DNA of 49,670 nucleotides from JAVKFF01 sp040226215 (GTDB taxonomy: Bacteria > Pseudomonadota > Alphaproteobacteria > DSM-16000 > Inquilinaceae), in NCBI GenBank assembly GCA_040226215.1, contig JAVKFF010000017.1, forward strand, positions 1 to 49,670, written 5' to 3'. This document shows positions 1 through 9,982 of the stretch, one piece after another. The notes below the pieces were generated by a model. The model worked only from the letters and a program-made list of their open reading frames with translations, did not search any database and was not told the DNA's origin. Both the position numbers and the translations under genes were made by a program. Within the stretch, counting starts at the first letter, position 1. Every line of letters begins with the position of its first letter.

Positions 1-636
1 CCCGAGGCGCTGCGCAACTACCTGCTCCGGCTCGGCTGGGGCCATGGCGATGACGAAATCATCTCCACCGAGCAGGCCGTCGAATGGTTCACGCTGGAGG
101 CCGTCGGCCGGGGTCCGGCACGCATCGACTTCGCCAAGATGCAGAACCTCAACGGCCACTATATCCGGGCAGCCGACGACCGGCGCCTTGCCGACCTCAT
201 CCGGCCGGCGGTGGAGGCCGCGGCCGGCCCGCTAGACGGAACGGCGATGGCGCGCCTAGAGGCAGGCATGACCGGGCTCAAGCAGCGCGCCAAGACGGTG
301 AACGAACTGACGGACAATGCGCTCTTCTACGTGCTCCCCCGCCCCCTCGTGCTGACCGACAAGGCTCGCCAGATCCTCGACGAAACCGAGGCCGGCCTGC
401 TCGCCGGTCTGCGCGATCTGCTTCGCGCGCTCGACCCCTGGAGCGAGCCGGCGATCGAGGAGGCGGTTCGCCAGTTCGCCGAGGCGCAGGGCAGCAAGCT
501 GGGCAAGGTCGCACAGCCGCTGCGCGCGGCGCTGACCGGCTCGACGACGTCGCCCGGCGTGTTCGAGGTCGCCGCCATTCTCGGCCGGGAGGAGACCCTG
601 GGTCGACTGGACGACGCCATCAGCCAGCGCGCCTGA
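1..636 (+). CDS. gltX: Glutamyl-tRNA synthetase, C-terminal part
   Basis: This is the last 211 residues of a glutamyl-tRNA synthetase, the cytoplasmic enzyme that charges tRNA-Glu (and often tRNA-Gln in this class). The start and the catalytic Rossmann domain with its HIGH and KMSKS motifs lie outside the window. What is visible reads in frame from base 1 (PEALRNYLLRLGWGHGDDE, then EAVGRGPARIDFAKMQNLNG), which is the stem-contact region typical of GluRS. The all-helical anticodon-binding domain follows and ends in LGREETLGRLDDAIS. The next gene is citrate synthase, a gltX-gltA pairing common in Alphaproteobacteria. The family assignment is firm; only the N-terminal extent is unknown. Confidence 0.93.
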   Translation, partial: PEALRNYLLRLGWGHGDDEIISTEQAVEWFTLEAVGRGPARIDFAKMQNLNGHYIRAADDRRLADLIRPAVEAAAGPLDGTAMARLEAGMTGLKQRAKTVNELTDNALFYVLPRPLVLTDKARQILDETEAGLLAGLRDLLRALDPWSEPAIEEAVRQFAEAQGSKLGKVAQPLRAALTGSTTSPGVFEVAAILGREETLGRLDDAISQRA

Positions 637-651
637 GCCGGCGTAGGCGCG

Positions 652-680
652 TTGATTTCGCGCCTGCAGCAATCTATGTT
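652..680 (+). promoter_or_regulatory. Predicted sigma-70 promoter of gltA
   Basis: TTGATT at 652-657 and TATGTT at 675-680 are separated by exactly 17 bases. This pair lies just after the gltX stop and about 80 bases before the gltA start. It implies that citrate synthase has its own promoter even if gltX transcripts read through. Confidence 0.5.
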
Positions 681-696
681 CCAAGCGACCGTTCCG

Positions 697-726
697 CGGG
701 CAGGGCTTTGTTGCCCTGAGCGCCCG
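697..726 (+). other. Hairpin in the gltA 5' leader
   Basis: Two stacked stems are visible: CGGGC (697-701) with GCCCG (722-726), and AGGGC (702-706) with GCCCT (713-717). The loop is TTTGTT and there is a 4-base bulge. It would form near the 5' end of a transcript from the promoter at 652-680. No long T-run follows, so I read it as leader structure rather than a terminator. Confidence 0.35.
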
Positions 727-760
727 TGACCCGTTCCGATTCGCAAAGGACTCTCTCGAC

Positions 761-2053
761 ATGGCCGACACGGTGACACTCGTCGACAACTCTACCGGCA
801 AGTCTTTCGACTATCCGGTCATGGAGGGCAGCACGGGCCCGCGGGTGATCGACATCCGGAAGCTCTACGGCGACACCGGCTATTTCACCTACGATCCAGG
901 CTTCACCTCGACGGCCTCATGCGAGAGCTCGATCACCTATATCGATGGCGACGAAGGCGTCCTGCTTCATCGCGGCTATCCGATCGACGATCTCGCCGAG
1001 CAGTGCGATTTTCTGGAGGTGGCCTATCTGCTGCTGCAGGGCGAACTGCCCAATGCCGCGCAGAAGGAGACGTTCGAGCACACCATCACCTATCACACGA
1101 TGGTGCACGAGCAGATCAACAACTTCTTCCGTGGCTTCCGGCGCGACGCGCACCCCATGGCCATCATGGTTGGCGTCGTCGGAGCGTTGTCGGCCTTCTA
1201 TCACGACTCCACCGACATCAACGATCCCAAGCAGCGGATGATCGCCTCGCATCGGCTCGTGGCCAAGATGCCGACCCTGGCGGCGATGGCCTACAAGTAT
1301 TCTGTCGGGCAGCCCTTTATCTATCCGCGCAATGACCTCAACTACGCGGAGAACTTCCTCAACATGACCTTCGCGGTGCCGGCGGAGGAGTACAAGCTGG
1401 ACCCGGTTCTGGCCCGGGCCATGGACCGCATCCTTATCCTGCACGCCGATCACGAGCAAAACGCCTCGACCTCCACGGTGCGGCTTTCGGGGTCGTCCGG
1501 CGCCAATCCGTTCGCCTGCATCGCCGCCGGTATCGCCTCGCTCTGGGGACCGGCCCATGGCGGCGCCAACGAGGCGGTCCTGAAGATGCTGGGCGAGATC
1601 GGCTCGGTCGACCACATCAACGAGTACATCAAGCGCGCGAAGGACAAGGACGACCCGTTCCGCCTGATGGGCTTCGGCCACCGGGTCTACAAGAACTACG
1701 ACCCGCGCGCGAAGGTGATGCGGGCGACCTGCCACGAGGTGCTGGACGCGCTCGGCGTGCGCAACGAGCCGCTTCTGAAACTCGCCATGGAGCTCGAGCG
1801 CATCGCCCTGGAGGACGAGTATTTCGTCGAGCGCAAGCTCTATCCCAATGTCGACTTCTATTCCGGCATCATCCTGCGGGCCATGGGCTTCCCGACCAGC
1901 ATGTTCACCGTGCTGTTCGCGCTCGCCCGCACAGTCGGCTGGGTGGCGCAGTGGAACGAGATGATCGAGGACCCGACCCAGAAGATCGGCCGTCCCCGCC
2001 AGCTCTACAGCGGCGCCACGATGAGGAAGTTCGTGCCGCTCGCCGATCGCTGA
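761..2053 (+). CDS. gltA: Citrate synthase (type II)
   Basis: Condenses oxaloacetate and acetyl-CoA to citrate, the entry step of the TCA cycle. The 430-residue protein has the length and layout of the hexameric type II enzyme: a short N-terminal beta region, then the large helical domain. The catalytic triad is present as His266 (GPAHGG), His307 (GFGHRVYKNYDPR) and Asp365 (NVDFYSG). These match E. coli His264, His305 and Asp362. The ATG at 761 follows a purine-rich AAAGGA about 12 bases upstream. The gene converges on fabZ, with a shared hairpin between the two stop codons. A 2-methylcitrate synthase is possible in principle, but the length and the gltX neighbour favour GltA. Confidence 0.97.
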   Translation: MADTVTLVDNSTGKSFDYPVMEGSTGPRVIDIRKLYGDTGYFTYDPGFTSTASCESSITYIDGDEGVLLHRGYPIDDLAEQCDFLEVAYLLLQGELPNAAQKETFEHTITYHTMVHEQINNFFRGFRRDAHPMAIMVGVVGALSAFYHDSTDINDPKQRMIASHRLVAKMPTLAAMAYKYSVGQPFIYPRNDLNYAENFLNMTFAVPAEEYKLDPVLARAMDRILILHADHEQNASTSTVRLSGSSGANPFACIAAGIASLWGPAHGGANEAVLKMLGEIGSVDHINEYIKRAKDKDDPFRLMGFGHRVYKNYDPRAKVMRATCHEVLDALGVRNEPLLKLAMELERIALEDEYFVERKLYPNVDFYSGIILRAMGFPTSMFTVLFALARTVGWVAQWNEMIEDPTQKIGRPRQLYSGATMRKFVPLADR

Positions 2054-2077
2054 TCGCTCACGCCGCCGCAGACGACG

Positions 2078-2103
2078 AGGGCTGGAGGCCCGCCTCCGGC
2101 CCT
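2078..2103. terminator. Bidirectional terminator hairpin between gltA and fabZ
   Basis: AGGGC-T-GGAGG (2078-2088) pairs with CCTCC-G-GCCCT (2093-2103) around a CCCG loop, giving 11 pairs including one T-G. It lies between two convergent stop codons, 25 bases after gltA and 45 bases after fabZ, so it could serve both genes. The T-run after it is short (TTCTC). Confidence 0.5.
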
Positions 2104-2147
2104 TCTCGACGAGCCAGGACCGGCCCGCAACACTCGGCCGATCGCGG

Positions 2148-2627
2148 TCAGTTGGCCTTGCTCTGCATGATCATGGCAGCATATTTCGCCTCGGCGACCA
2201 CGATGCCGTCGACCTTCGCCTCTGCGGCGAAACGCCAGACATTGCGGCGGCTCTGCAGCACGGTCACATGGACCATCACCTGGTCCCCCGGCGTGACCGG
2301 GCGGCGGAAGCGCGCGTCGTCGATCGACATGAAGTAGACCAGACGACGCGCCGCCTCGTCGCCCAGCGTGCGCACGACCAGGACGGCGGCGGTCTGGGCC
2401 ATCGATTCGATCAGCAGGACGCCCGGCATCACCGGGCGGCCCGGGAAGTGGCCCTGGAAGAAGCCCTCGTTGATGCTCACATTCTTGATGCCCACGGCGC
2501 TCTCGCCGTTGACGATCTCCACCACGCGGTCGACCAGCAGGAACGGGAAGCGGTGCGGCAGCATCGACATGATGTCGAGGATTTCCGCCGTGCTGGCCGT
2601 CGTTCCGATGGTTCGCGTGTCGTCCAT
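2148..2627 (-). CDS. fabZ: 3-hydroxyacyl-ACP dehydratase FabZ
   Basis: Dehydrates 3-hydroxyacyl-ACP to trans-2-enoyl-ACP in type II fatty acid synthesis. It competes with LpxD for the same 3-hydroxyacyl-ACP pool. The protein is 159 residues with a single hot-dog fold. The start of the fold reads LPHRFPFLLVDRV, and the catalytic residues are His60 (GHFPGRPVMPG) and Glu74 (LLIESMAQ). The start chosen is the ATG at 2627, which overlaps the lpxD stop by one base (TGATG); the longer reading frame upstream is lpxD in another frame. The overlap implies translational coupling to lpxD. In most related genomes lpxA follows; here gltA follows on the other strand. Confidence 0.96.
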   Translation of the reverse strand: MDDTRTIGTTASTAEILDIMSMLPHRFPFLLVDRVVEIVNGESAVGIKNVSINEGFFQGHFPGRPVMPGVLLIESMAQTAAVLVVRTLGDEAARRLVYFMSIDDARFRRPVTPGDQVMVHVTVLQSRRNVWRFAAEAKVDGIVVAEAKYAAMIMQSKAN

Positions 2628-3655
2628 CAACGCTTTCCCTTGTCCGTCAACAGGCGCTTGAGCATGGTCTGGGCGCGCCAGAACTGCCGAGAAGGGACGG
2701 CCGGCGCACCGACCCACCGCTCTCCGGCAGGCACGTTGTCCATCACCCCTGCTCGCGCCGAGATCATCGCACCGTCGCCGACCTCAACATGATCGGCAAC
2801 GCCGGCGCCGGCGCCGATCAGCGCGTAGGCGCCAATCTTGACCGATCCGGCGAGGCCGACCGTGCCGGCCAGGATTGCGCCCTCCCCGATGGTCACGTTG
2901 TGCCCAATCTGCACCAAATTATCAATGAGCACACCATTGCCGATCACGGTATCCGGCCCCGCCCCGCGGTCGATGGTGGTGTTGGCGCCGATATAGACGT
3001 CGTTGCCGATGATCACCCGGCCGAGTTGGGGCACCCATTTGTGCCCGTCCCGCGACATCGCCCAACCGAAGCCGCTCTCGCCGATGCAGGCCCCGGAATC
3101 GATGCGCACCCGCTCGCCGAGCAGGGCGCAGGAAATCGAACAGCCATTGCCGATCGCCGTGTCGCGGCCGATCACCACGCCGTGGCCGATCACGCTGGAG
3201 GGACCGACCTGCACCCGGTCGCCGAGTTCCGCATTGGCGCCGACCGTGACATGGGCGCCGATCGAGACCCCCTCGCCCAGGACCGCGCCATCCTCGATCA
3301 CCGCAGTGGGATGAATGCCTTGCAGGACGCGCCGCGGATAGAACCGCTGGGCGATCTCGGCGAAGGCCAGCTTGGGCTGCTGGCAGCGGATCAGCAAGGC
3401 ACGGCTGTCGTTGGGGAGTTCCAGCGCGGGCGGAACGAGGATCGCCGTGGCCGCGCTCCCGGCGATCCGGTCGGCGAACCGGCGCCCCTCGACATAGCTC
3501 AGGCAGCCCGCCACGGCGCTCTCGATCGAAGCGACGTCATGGATCGGTATCTCGGGGTCGGCCTCGGCGTCGCCTGCCAACCGACCGCCGGACCAGGCGA
3601 GGATTTCCTTCAGCGCGAACGGGCCATGGCGCTCGAAGAATCGGGGATCTGCCAA
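2627..3655 (-). CDS. lpxD: UDP-3-O-(3-hydroxyacyl)glucosamine N-acyltransferase LpxD
   Basis: Adds the second 3-hydroxyacyl chain from acyl-ACP to the glucosamine nitrogen of the lipid A precursor. The 342-residue protein has the family layout: an N-terminal uridine-binding domain (about 1-105), then a left-handed parallel beta-helix of hexapeptide repeats (VIGRDTAIGNGCSI, VIIGNDVYIGANTTID and others), then a short helical end. The probable catalytic His is His252 in LVQIGHNVTIG. It lies 31 bases after bamA and is coupled to fabZ. The usual skp/ompH gene between bamA and lpxD is absent. The active-site region looks intact, which suggests a working lipid A pathway. Confidence 0.96.
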   Translation of the reverse strand: MADPRFFERHGPFALKEILAWSGGRLAGDAEADPEIPIHDVASIESAVAGCLSYVEGRRFADRIAGSAATAILVPPALELPNDSRALLIRCQQPKLAFAEIAQRFYPRRVLQGIHPTAVIEDGAVLGEGVSIGAHVTVGANAELGDRVQVGPSSVIGHGVVIGRDTAIGNGCSISCALLGERVRIDSGACIGESGFGWAMSRDGHKWVPQLGRVIIGNDVYIGANTTIDRGAGPDTVIGNGVLIDNLVQIGHNVTIGEGAILAGTVGLAGSVKIGAYALIGAGAGVADHVEVGDGAMISARAGVMDNVPAGERWVGAPAVPSRQFWRAQTMLKRLLTDKGKR

Positions 3656-3686
3656 TGTCTCGACTTACCGAATGGGCTGGTTCCGG

Positions 3687-5969
3687 TCAGAAGCTGGTGC
3701 CGAACGAGAAGCGGAACACCTCCTCCTCGTCGAAGATCTCGGACGCCAGCGGCCAGGCGAAGTCGAAGCGCACCGGACCCAGCGGAGAATCCCAGGAGAT
3801 GCCGAGGCCGGCCGAGGCCCGGACCGAGTCGACGTCGAGAACGTTGGCGCCGCTCTCGTCCACATCGGTCAGCCAGCCGACATCGCTGAACACGCGGCCA
3901 CGTACGCCGAGTTCCTCGGGAAGGCCCACCGGGAACGACAGTTCCGCCGTGCCAGTGGCATACTGATTGCCGCCGATCGCGTCGCCGGTGTCCACGCGCC
4001 TGGGTCCGATGCCGCCGGTGTCGAAGCCGCGCAGATTGCCGCCGCCCACGAAGAAGCGGTCCTGGATGCGCACGCTCTGCCCGTTCAGCCCATCGATGAT
4101 GCCGGCCTCCGCGGAGAGGTTGAGGATCCAGTCCTCTGTCTCCCAGACGGGCGTGTAGTAGCTCGCCGATCCGGTGGCGCGGACATAGTCGACGTCGCCG
4201 CCGATGCCGGCATAGGTCACGCTGCCGCGCAGCAGGTAGCCCTCGCGGGGCCGGATGCGGCTGTCGAGCTGATCATAGGTGAAGATCGTGGTGGCGGACG
4301 AGATCAGCGAATCGCCAACGGGAATCAGGTCGTTGTTGGACGCGGTGATGTTCTCGCGCTCCAGATTGTAGGAGACGGTCTGCCGCAGATCCGGCGCCAG
4401 GTCCCAGCTGAAGCGGATACCGAAGCCATAGGTCTCCTCCTCGAAATCGCCGGTGTCCTCGCGCTCGCGCGTCGTGTTGAAAACGTCGAACCCGGCGGAG
4501 ACGTTGGTATCGAGGAAATAGGGCTCGGTGAAGGACAGGTCGACCTGGCTGCTCTGACCCGAAATCGTGCCGGAGAGCCGCAGGTCCTGTCCCTGGCCCA
4601 GCAGGTTGCGCTCGCGCAGCGAAACGTCGACCAGCGCCCCGTCCACCGTGGAGTAGCCGCCGCCGATGGTCAGCGAGCCCGTCGAGCGTTCCTGCACCCG
4701 GACCTGGATCGCGACCTGGTTGGACGTCGAGCCCTGGACCACCTCGATATCGACTTCCTCGAAGAATCCCAGATTGCGGATCGCCCGCTCGGACTGGCCG
4801 AGCAGGGTCTGGCTGAACGGGTCGCCTTCGATCAGCAGCAGCTCGCGCCGGATCACCCGGTCGACGGTCCGCGTGTTGCCGACGATGTCGATGCGCTCGA
4901 CAAAGACCCGGTCGCCCTCGGTGATCAGGTAGACGATGTTGATCACCCGCTCCTCGCGGTTGCGCGTGACCTGCGGCTCGATGTCCGCGAAGGGCTGCAA
5001 CTGGCGGGTCATCTCCTCGGTGAGGTTGTTCAGCGTCTCCTCGACGTCGAGATTGCTGTAGGTGTCGCCGGGACCGTGTTCGAGCAGGCTGTAGAGCGGC
5101 TCGGCCTCGACGCCGGGCACCTCGGAGACGATCTGCACCTCGCCGAACGCGTAGCGCTCGCCCTCCTCCACCGTGATCGTCACGATGAAGCCCGTCCGAT
5201 CGGGCGTGAGTTCCGCCACCGAGGAGATCACGCGGAAGTCCGCATAGCCCTCCGAGAGGTAGAAGCGACGCAGCAACTCCTCGTCGAAGCTCAGCCGGTC
5301 CGGATCGAAGGTATCGAGATTGGTTCCGAAGAGGTCGAAGATGCTGCTCTCCTCCGTGGCGATCTGCTCGCGCAGCGTGGCGTCGGAGTAGGTCCGGTTG
5401 CCCACGAAGGTGATCGAGGTGATGCCGGTGCGTTCGCCCTCGTTGATCTCGAAGGCGAGGTTCACGCGGTTCTGGTCGAGGCGGATGATGACCGGGTTGA
5501 CGGTCGCCGCGAAATAGCCGCGCGCCCGATAGATGTCGAGGATGCGCTCCACATCGGCCTGTACGCGCGTACGGTTGTAGACCACGCGTGGCCGGAGCTC
5601 GACCTCCGCGGCCAGGGTCTCGTCGTCGATCTCGCGATTGCCCTCGAAGGCGATCTCGCTGATGATCGGATTCTCCAGCACGATGATGGTGACGATGCCC
5701 GCCTGCTCGCCCAATTCGACATTCTCGAACAGGCCGGTGCGGAAGAGTTCCGTCAGGGACTGGTCGAGATCGGTCTGGGTGACCACGTCGCCGATGCCGA
5801 AGGTCAGGTAGGCCTCGATCGTCGACTGCTCGACGCGTTCACTTCCCTGCACGACAATGTCGGAAACCGGCTGGCCGCTCTGCGCCTGGGCTGGCCTGTC
5901 GCCGGCGATGGCCAGGACGGTCATGGCCATGACGACGGCAAGCAAGCCTCTGAGCGTTGATATGATCAC
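3687..5969 (-). CDS. bamA: Outer membrane protein assembly factor BamA
   Basis: Core of the BAM complex that folds and inserts beta-barrel proteins into the outer membrane. The 760-residue protein starts with a signal peptide (about 1-30, ending AGDRPAQAQ). Five POTRA domains follow to about residue 350, beginning at VSDIVVQGSERVEQSTI. The C-terminal 16-strand barrel contains DRFFVGGGNLRGFD, which matches the conserved lid-loop arginine motif, and ends in the terminal-Phe signature FSFGTSF. The start is GTG at 5969 with GGGGG upstream. It sits between rseP and lpxD, the standard alphaproteobacterial context. A 762-residue open frame on the opposite strand is a codon-bias shadow. Confidence 0.97.
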   Translation of the reverse strand: MIISTLRGLLAVVMAMTVLAIAGDRPAQAQSGQPVSDIVVQGSERVEQSTIEAYLTFGIGDVVTQTDLDQSLTELFRTGLFENVELGEQAGIVTIIVLENPIISEIAFEGNREIDDETLAAEVELRPRVVYNRTRVQADVERILDIYRARGYFAATVNPVIIRLDQNRVNLAFEINEGERTGITSITFVGNRTYSDATLREQIATEESSIFDLFGTNLDTFDPDRLSFDEELLRRFYLSEGYADFRVISSVAELTPDRTGFIVTITVEEGERYAFGEVQIVSEVPGVEAEPLYSLLEHGPGDTYSNLDVEETLNNLTEEMTRQLQPFADIEPQVTRNREERVINIVYLITEGDRVFVERIDIVGNTRTVDRVIRRELLLIEGDPFSQTLLGQSERAIRNLGFFEEVDIEVVQGSTSNQVAIQVRVQERSTGSLTIGGGYSTVDGALVDVSLRERNLLGQGQDLRLSGTISGQSSQVDLSFTEPYFLDTNVSAGFDVFNTTREREDTGDFEEETYGFGIRFSWDLAPDLRQTVSYNLERENITASNNDLIPVGDSLISSATTIFTYDQLDSRIRPREGYLLRGSVTYAGIGGDVDYVRATGSASYYTPVWETEDWILNLSAEAGIIDGLNGQSVRIQDRFFVGGGNLRGFDTGGIGPRRVDTGDAIGGNQYATGTAELSFPVGLPEELGVRGRVFSDVGWLTDVDESGANVLDVDSVRASAGLGISWDSPLGPVRFDFAWPLASEIFDEEEVFRFSFGTSF

Positions 5970-6077
5970 GGCGAGCCCCCGGAGCTGGCTTGTGGTGAAA
6001 CGCGAATACTACTCGAATCAGTTACTTCAGAGCCGGCGCGACTATATACCGTCGAACTAGCCGATTGAAGCTTGCAT

Positions 6078-7154
6078 CTACCGCGTCACGTCGTTGACCG
6101 TCGCGAAGACGAGCAGGGCAAGGATCATCGCCAGTCCGATACGGTAACCCATCTCCTGACTTTTCTCGCTCAGGCGCCGACGCCGAACCGCTTCGATGCC
6201 ATAGAACAGAAGATGGCCGCCGTCCAGCATCGGAATGGGAAGAAGGTTAAAGAATCCAAGGGCAATCGACAAAAAGGCAATGTGGGTTAGGAACTCCACC
6301 GAGCCGCGCTGCGCCGCCTCGCCGCTCATCTCGACGATCCCCACGGGCCCGGCGAGCCCGCTGGCGTCGGACGATCCGTCGAACAATCCGAGGATGAAGT
6401 CGATCGTCATGACGGTCAGCAGATAGGGCGCGGCGATGCCGCGCTCGATGGCCTCGCCGAGCGGCAGCGGCGCGTTCGACGGCGTGACGCCGATGATCCG
6501 CCGCGGCTCCGCGGTACCGCTGGACACCGGCACGGGCTCGATCCGTGCGTCGATTTCCGCGCCATCGCGAACGATCAGCACGTCGAGCGGCCCCGGTTCG
6601 GATGCCTGGATGACGGCGCTGATCTCCGCGAAACGCTCGATGCGGGTGCCGTTGATGGCGACGATCTCGTCCCCGCTCTGCAGTCCAGCCTGCTCCGCCG
6701 GGTAGCCGGGTGAGACCGCCCCGACGACGGGTGCGTCCGACACCCCGCCGGAAAGCGCGAGCGCGATGATGAACAGCGGCACCGCCAGAATGTAGTTGGC
6801 CGCCGGCCCCGCCACGGCGATCAGCGCGCGTTTGCCGACGGGCTGCGCCTCGTAGGTTCGGGCCTTGTCCGCCTCGCTCAGCCCGGTCGTGTCGCTGCGA
6901 CCCGACGCGACGTCGGCGTCGCCCAGGAAGCGCACATAGCCCCCCAGCGGCACGGCGCTGACCCGCCATCGCGTGCCCCTGGCGTCGCTCCAGCCGACCA
7001 GTTCCGGCCCGAAGCCGATGGAAAAGGTCAGCACGCGGACGCCGCAGCGCCTGGCGACCCAGAAATGCCCGAGTTCGTGGACGAAGACGACGATGCTGAT
7101 CGCCACCAGGAATCCGAGGATGAAGATCAGCGTCTCAGCCACTGCTTCGAACAA
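6078..7154 (-). CDS. rseP: RIP metalloprotease RseP (site-2 protease)
   Basis: Inner-membrane zinc protease that cuts transmembrane anti-sigma factors and remnant signal peptides. With the start chosen here it is 358 residues. Zinc ligands are in HELGH (26-30) in the first membrane helix and in the NLLPIPMLDG motif (Asp311) near the third. One PDZ domain lies at about 140-210, whereas E. coli has two; one is usual in Alphaproteobacteria. No ATG precedes the first helix, so I chose TTG at 7154, which has GGAAAG about 10 bases upstream. A GTG at 7142 is the alternative. The open frame continues upstream into dxr, but that part is a shadow. Function is sure, start codon less so. Confidence 0.9.
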   Translation of the reverse strand: MFEAVAETLIFILGFLVAISIVVFVHELGHFWVARRCGVRVLTFSIGFGPELVGWSDARGTRWRVSAVPLGGYVRFLGDADVASGRSDTTGLSEADKARTYEAQPVGKRALIAVAGPAANYILAVPLFIIALALSGGVSDAPVVGAVSPGYPAEQAGLQSGDEIVAINGTRIERFAEISAVIQASEPGPLDVLIVRDGAEIDARIEPVPVSSGTAEPRRIIGVTPSNAPLPLGEAIERGIAAPYLLTVMTIDFILGLFDGSSDASGLAGPVGIVEMSGEAAQRGSVEFLTHIAFLSIALGFFNLLPIPMLDGGHLLFYGIEAVRRRRLSEKSQEMGYRIGLAMILALLVFATVNDVTR

Positions 7155-7221
7155 CGTCCGCGCCCTTTCCGTGAATTGATCGGCCCTTGGGTTGATCTGC
7201 GCATCTGGTCCCGTTTCGGTG

Positions 7222-8385
7222 TCATGCAAGCGATTTGCAGCGTTCCGTGGCCAGCCGCCGCGCCTCGCTATCGGCGGCGAGCACGTCCTCGACGCTACCC
7301 GGCCGCGATGTCGGCGCCCGCGCCATGACGGCCGCGGCCACGTCCGTGATTTCCGTGAAGCGCAAACGGCCGGCAAGGAAGGCGGCGACCGCGACCTCGT
7401 TCGCGGCGTTCAGCACCGCCGGGGTCAGCCCGCCCGCCGCCAGTGCCTGGCGCGCCAGGGCGAGGGCGGGAAAGCGGTCCTCGTCCGGCGGCTCGAAATC
7501 GAGCCGGGCGATGCGTGCCAGGTCGAGACGGGCCGCCGGCGTGGCGATCCGCTCGGGAAAGGCGAGCGCGAAGGCGATGGGAATGCGCATGTCGGGGCTG
7601 CCAAGCTGGGCCAGCACCGAGCCGTCCGCGTACTCGACCATCGAATGGATGACGCTCTGCCTGTGCACCAGGACCTCGATGCGTTCGCCCGGCAGGCCGA
7701 AGAGGTGGTGCGCCTCGATGATCTCCAGGCCCTTGTTCATCATGGTCGCGCTGTCGACGGAAATCTTCGCGCCCATGGACCAGACCGGGTGGCTTACCGC
7801 CTCCGCCGGCGTCTTGTCCGCCATCTCCGCCCGGCTCAGCGTGCGGAATGGTCCGCCCGAGGCGGTCAGGATGATGCGTTCCACCGGATGGCTGTCATGC
7901 CAGACCTGGAAGATGGCGTTGTGCTCGCTGTCGACCGGGACAAGCGTGGTGCCGTGTCGGCGCACCTCGGCAAGCAGCAGGTCGCCGGCGGAGACCAGGC
8001 ATTCCTTGTTGGCGAAGGCGAGGATGCCGCCCTGGGCGGCGGCGGCGAGCGTCGGCCTCAGCCCCTCCGCCCCGACGATGCCCGCCATCGTCCAGTCGCA
8101 GTCGTGTCGTGCCGCCTCGTCCAGGCCTTCCGGCCCGGCAAGGACCTCGATCGACCGGCCTGCCAGCGCTGTCCTCAGCTCGGCATGGCGCGCCGCATCG
8201 GCGATGGCGACCACGCGCGCCCGGTGCCGGATGGCAAGTTCCGCCAGCTCGGACACGCGGTTCCTGGCGGTCAGCGCCACGACTTCGAAACGGTCCGGAT
8301 TGCGGGCGACGAGATCGAGGGTCTGGCGGCCGACCGAGCCGGTCGCGCCGAGGATGGATACGCGGCGGCGGGTCAAGGCCACCAC
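7222..8385 (-). CDS. dxr: 1-deoxy-D-xylulose 5-phosphate reductoisomerase
   Basis: Second step of the MEP isoprenoid pathway: rearranges and reduces DXP to MEP using NADPH. The product supplies UppS two genes upstream with isoprenoid units. About 387 residues, normal for DXR. The N-terminal Rossmann motif is SILGATGSVGRQTLD. Metal- and substrate-binding segments are visible as PVDSEHNAIFQ, LTASGGPF and MNKGLEIIEAHHLFG. The frame extends upstream into cdsA without family similarity, so the start must be near the cdsA stop: GTG at 8385, GTG at 8382 or TTG at 8376 (TTGA overlap). I took 8385. The gene is translationally linked to cdsA. Confidence 0.94.
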   Translation of the reverse strand: MVALTRRRVSILGATGSVGRQTLDLVARNPDRFEVVALTARNRVSELAELAIRHRARVVAIADAARHAELRTALAGRSIEVLAGPEGLDEAARHDCDWTMAGIVGAEGLRPTLAAAAQGGILAFANKECLVSAGDLLLAEVRRHGTTLVPVDSEHNAIFQVWHDSHPVERIILTASGGPFRTLSRAEMADKTPAEAVSHPVWSMGAKISVDSATMMNKGLEIIEAHHLFGLPGERIEVLVHRQSVIHSMVEYADGSVLAQLGSPDMRIPIAFALAFPERIATPAARLDLARIARLDFEPPDEDRFPALALARQALAAGGLTPAVLNAANEVAVAAFLAGRLRFTEITDVAAAVMARAPTSRPGSVEDVLAADSEARRLATERCKSLA

Positions 8386-9171
8386 ATCCCGGACCCGGCC
8401 AGGCCGAGATGAACGAGTGCGAAGGCGGGCGCGGCGGCGATCAGGCCATCGATACGATCCAGCACGCCGCCATGGCCGGGGATCAGCGTGCCGCTGTCCT
8501 TGGCGCCGACCCGCCGCTTCAGCCAGGATTCGAAGAGGTCGCCGGCCTGCGCCACCAGGGCCGAGAACGCCCCGACGACAACGGCGAGGGCGATCGCCGC
8601 GCCCCCCTGAATGCCGGCCACCAGCGCCAGGACGGCGGCGGCGGCCAGTATGCCACCGGCAAGTCCGCTCCAGGTCTTCGACGGCGACAGCCGGGGCCAC
8701 AATTTCGGCCCGCCCAGGGAACGCCCCGCCATGTAGGCGCCGGTATCGGTCGCCCACACGGCCAGCACCACGGCCAGCACCAGGGTCAGGCCCTCATCGG
8801 TCGCCCTCAGGCCGACCAGCGCGATCCCCGGCGCGGCGAGATAGACGATGCCGCCGCCGGCCAGCAGTGTGGCGCCGGTCGCGCCGCGGGTGGCGATCGC
8901 GACCGCCCCCAGCGCCACCGTCAGCACGGCCAACAAGGCCGGCCAGCCACCAGCCGCGAAGGCCAGGATGACGACGATGACACCCGCCGCGCCGAGCTCG
9001 GCCACGCTCCTCGCGCGACCTTCGCCGGTCAGCCGGTGATACTCCAGCGCGCCGGCCGCCAGCAGCAGCGCGAGCAGCAGGGCGAAGACCGCGCCGCCGA
9101 GGAAGATCGCCGCCAGCGCGACCGGAATCATGACCGCAGCGCTGACCAGCCGCTGCGCCAGATTGCCGGAT

Positions 9172-9933
<762 letters not shown>

Positions 9934-9982
9934 GAGGGGGAAAGCTCCGGCGATTTGGATGCAGGCGCCGCTGATTCGTCGC

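Noticed and set aside
3672..5960. 762-codon open frame on the plus strand across the whole of bamA
   Set aside because: It mirrors bamA codon for codon; high-GC codon use leaves few stops on the opposite strand. Its translation is His/Asp/Gln/Arg-rich and shows no recognisable domain, while bamA has a full set of motifs.
5970..6077. EcfG-type stress promoter upstream of bamA (GTAAC ... CGTT)
   Set aside because: The first element has one mismatch and the spacing is 18 bases, where 16-17 is expected. A TATATA box nearby has no good -35 partner either, so no promoter is called.
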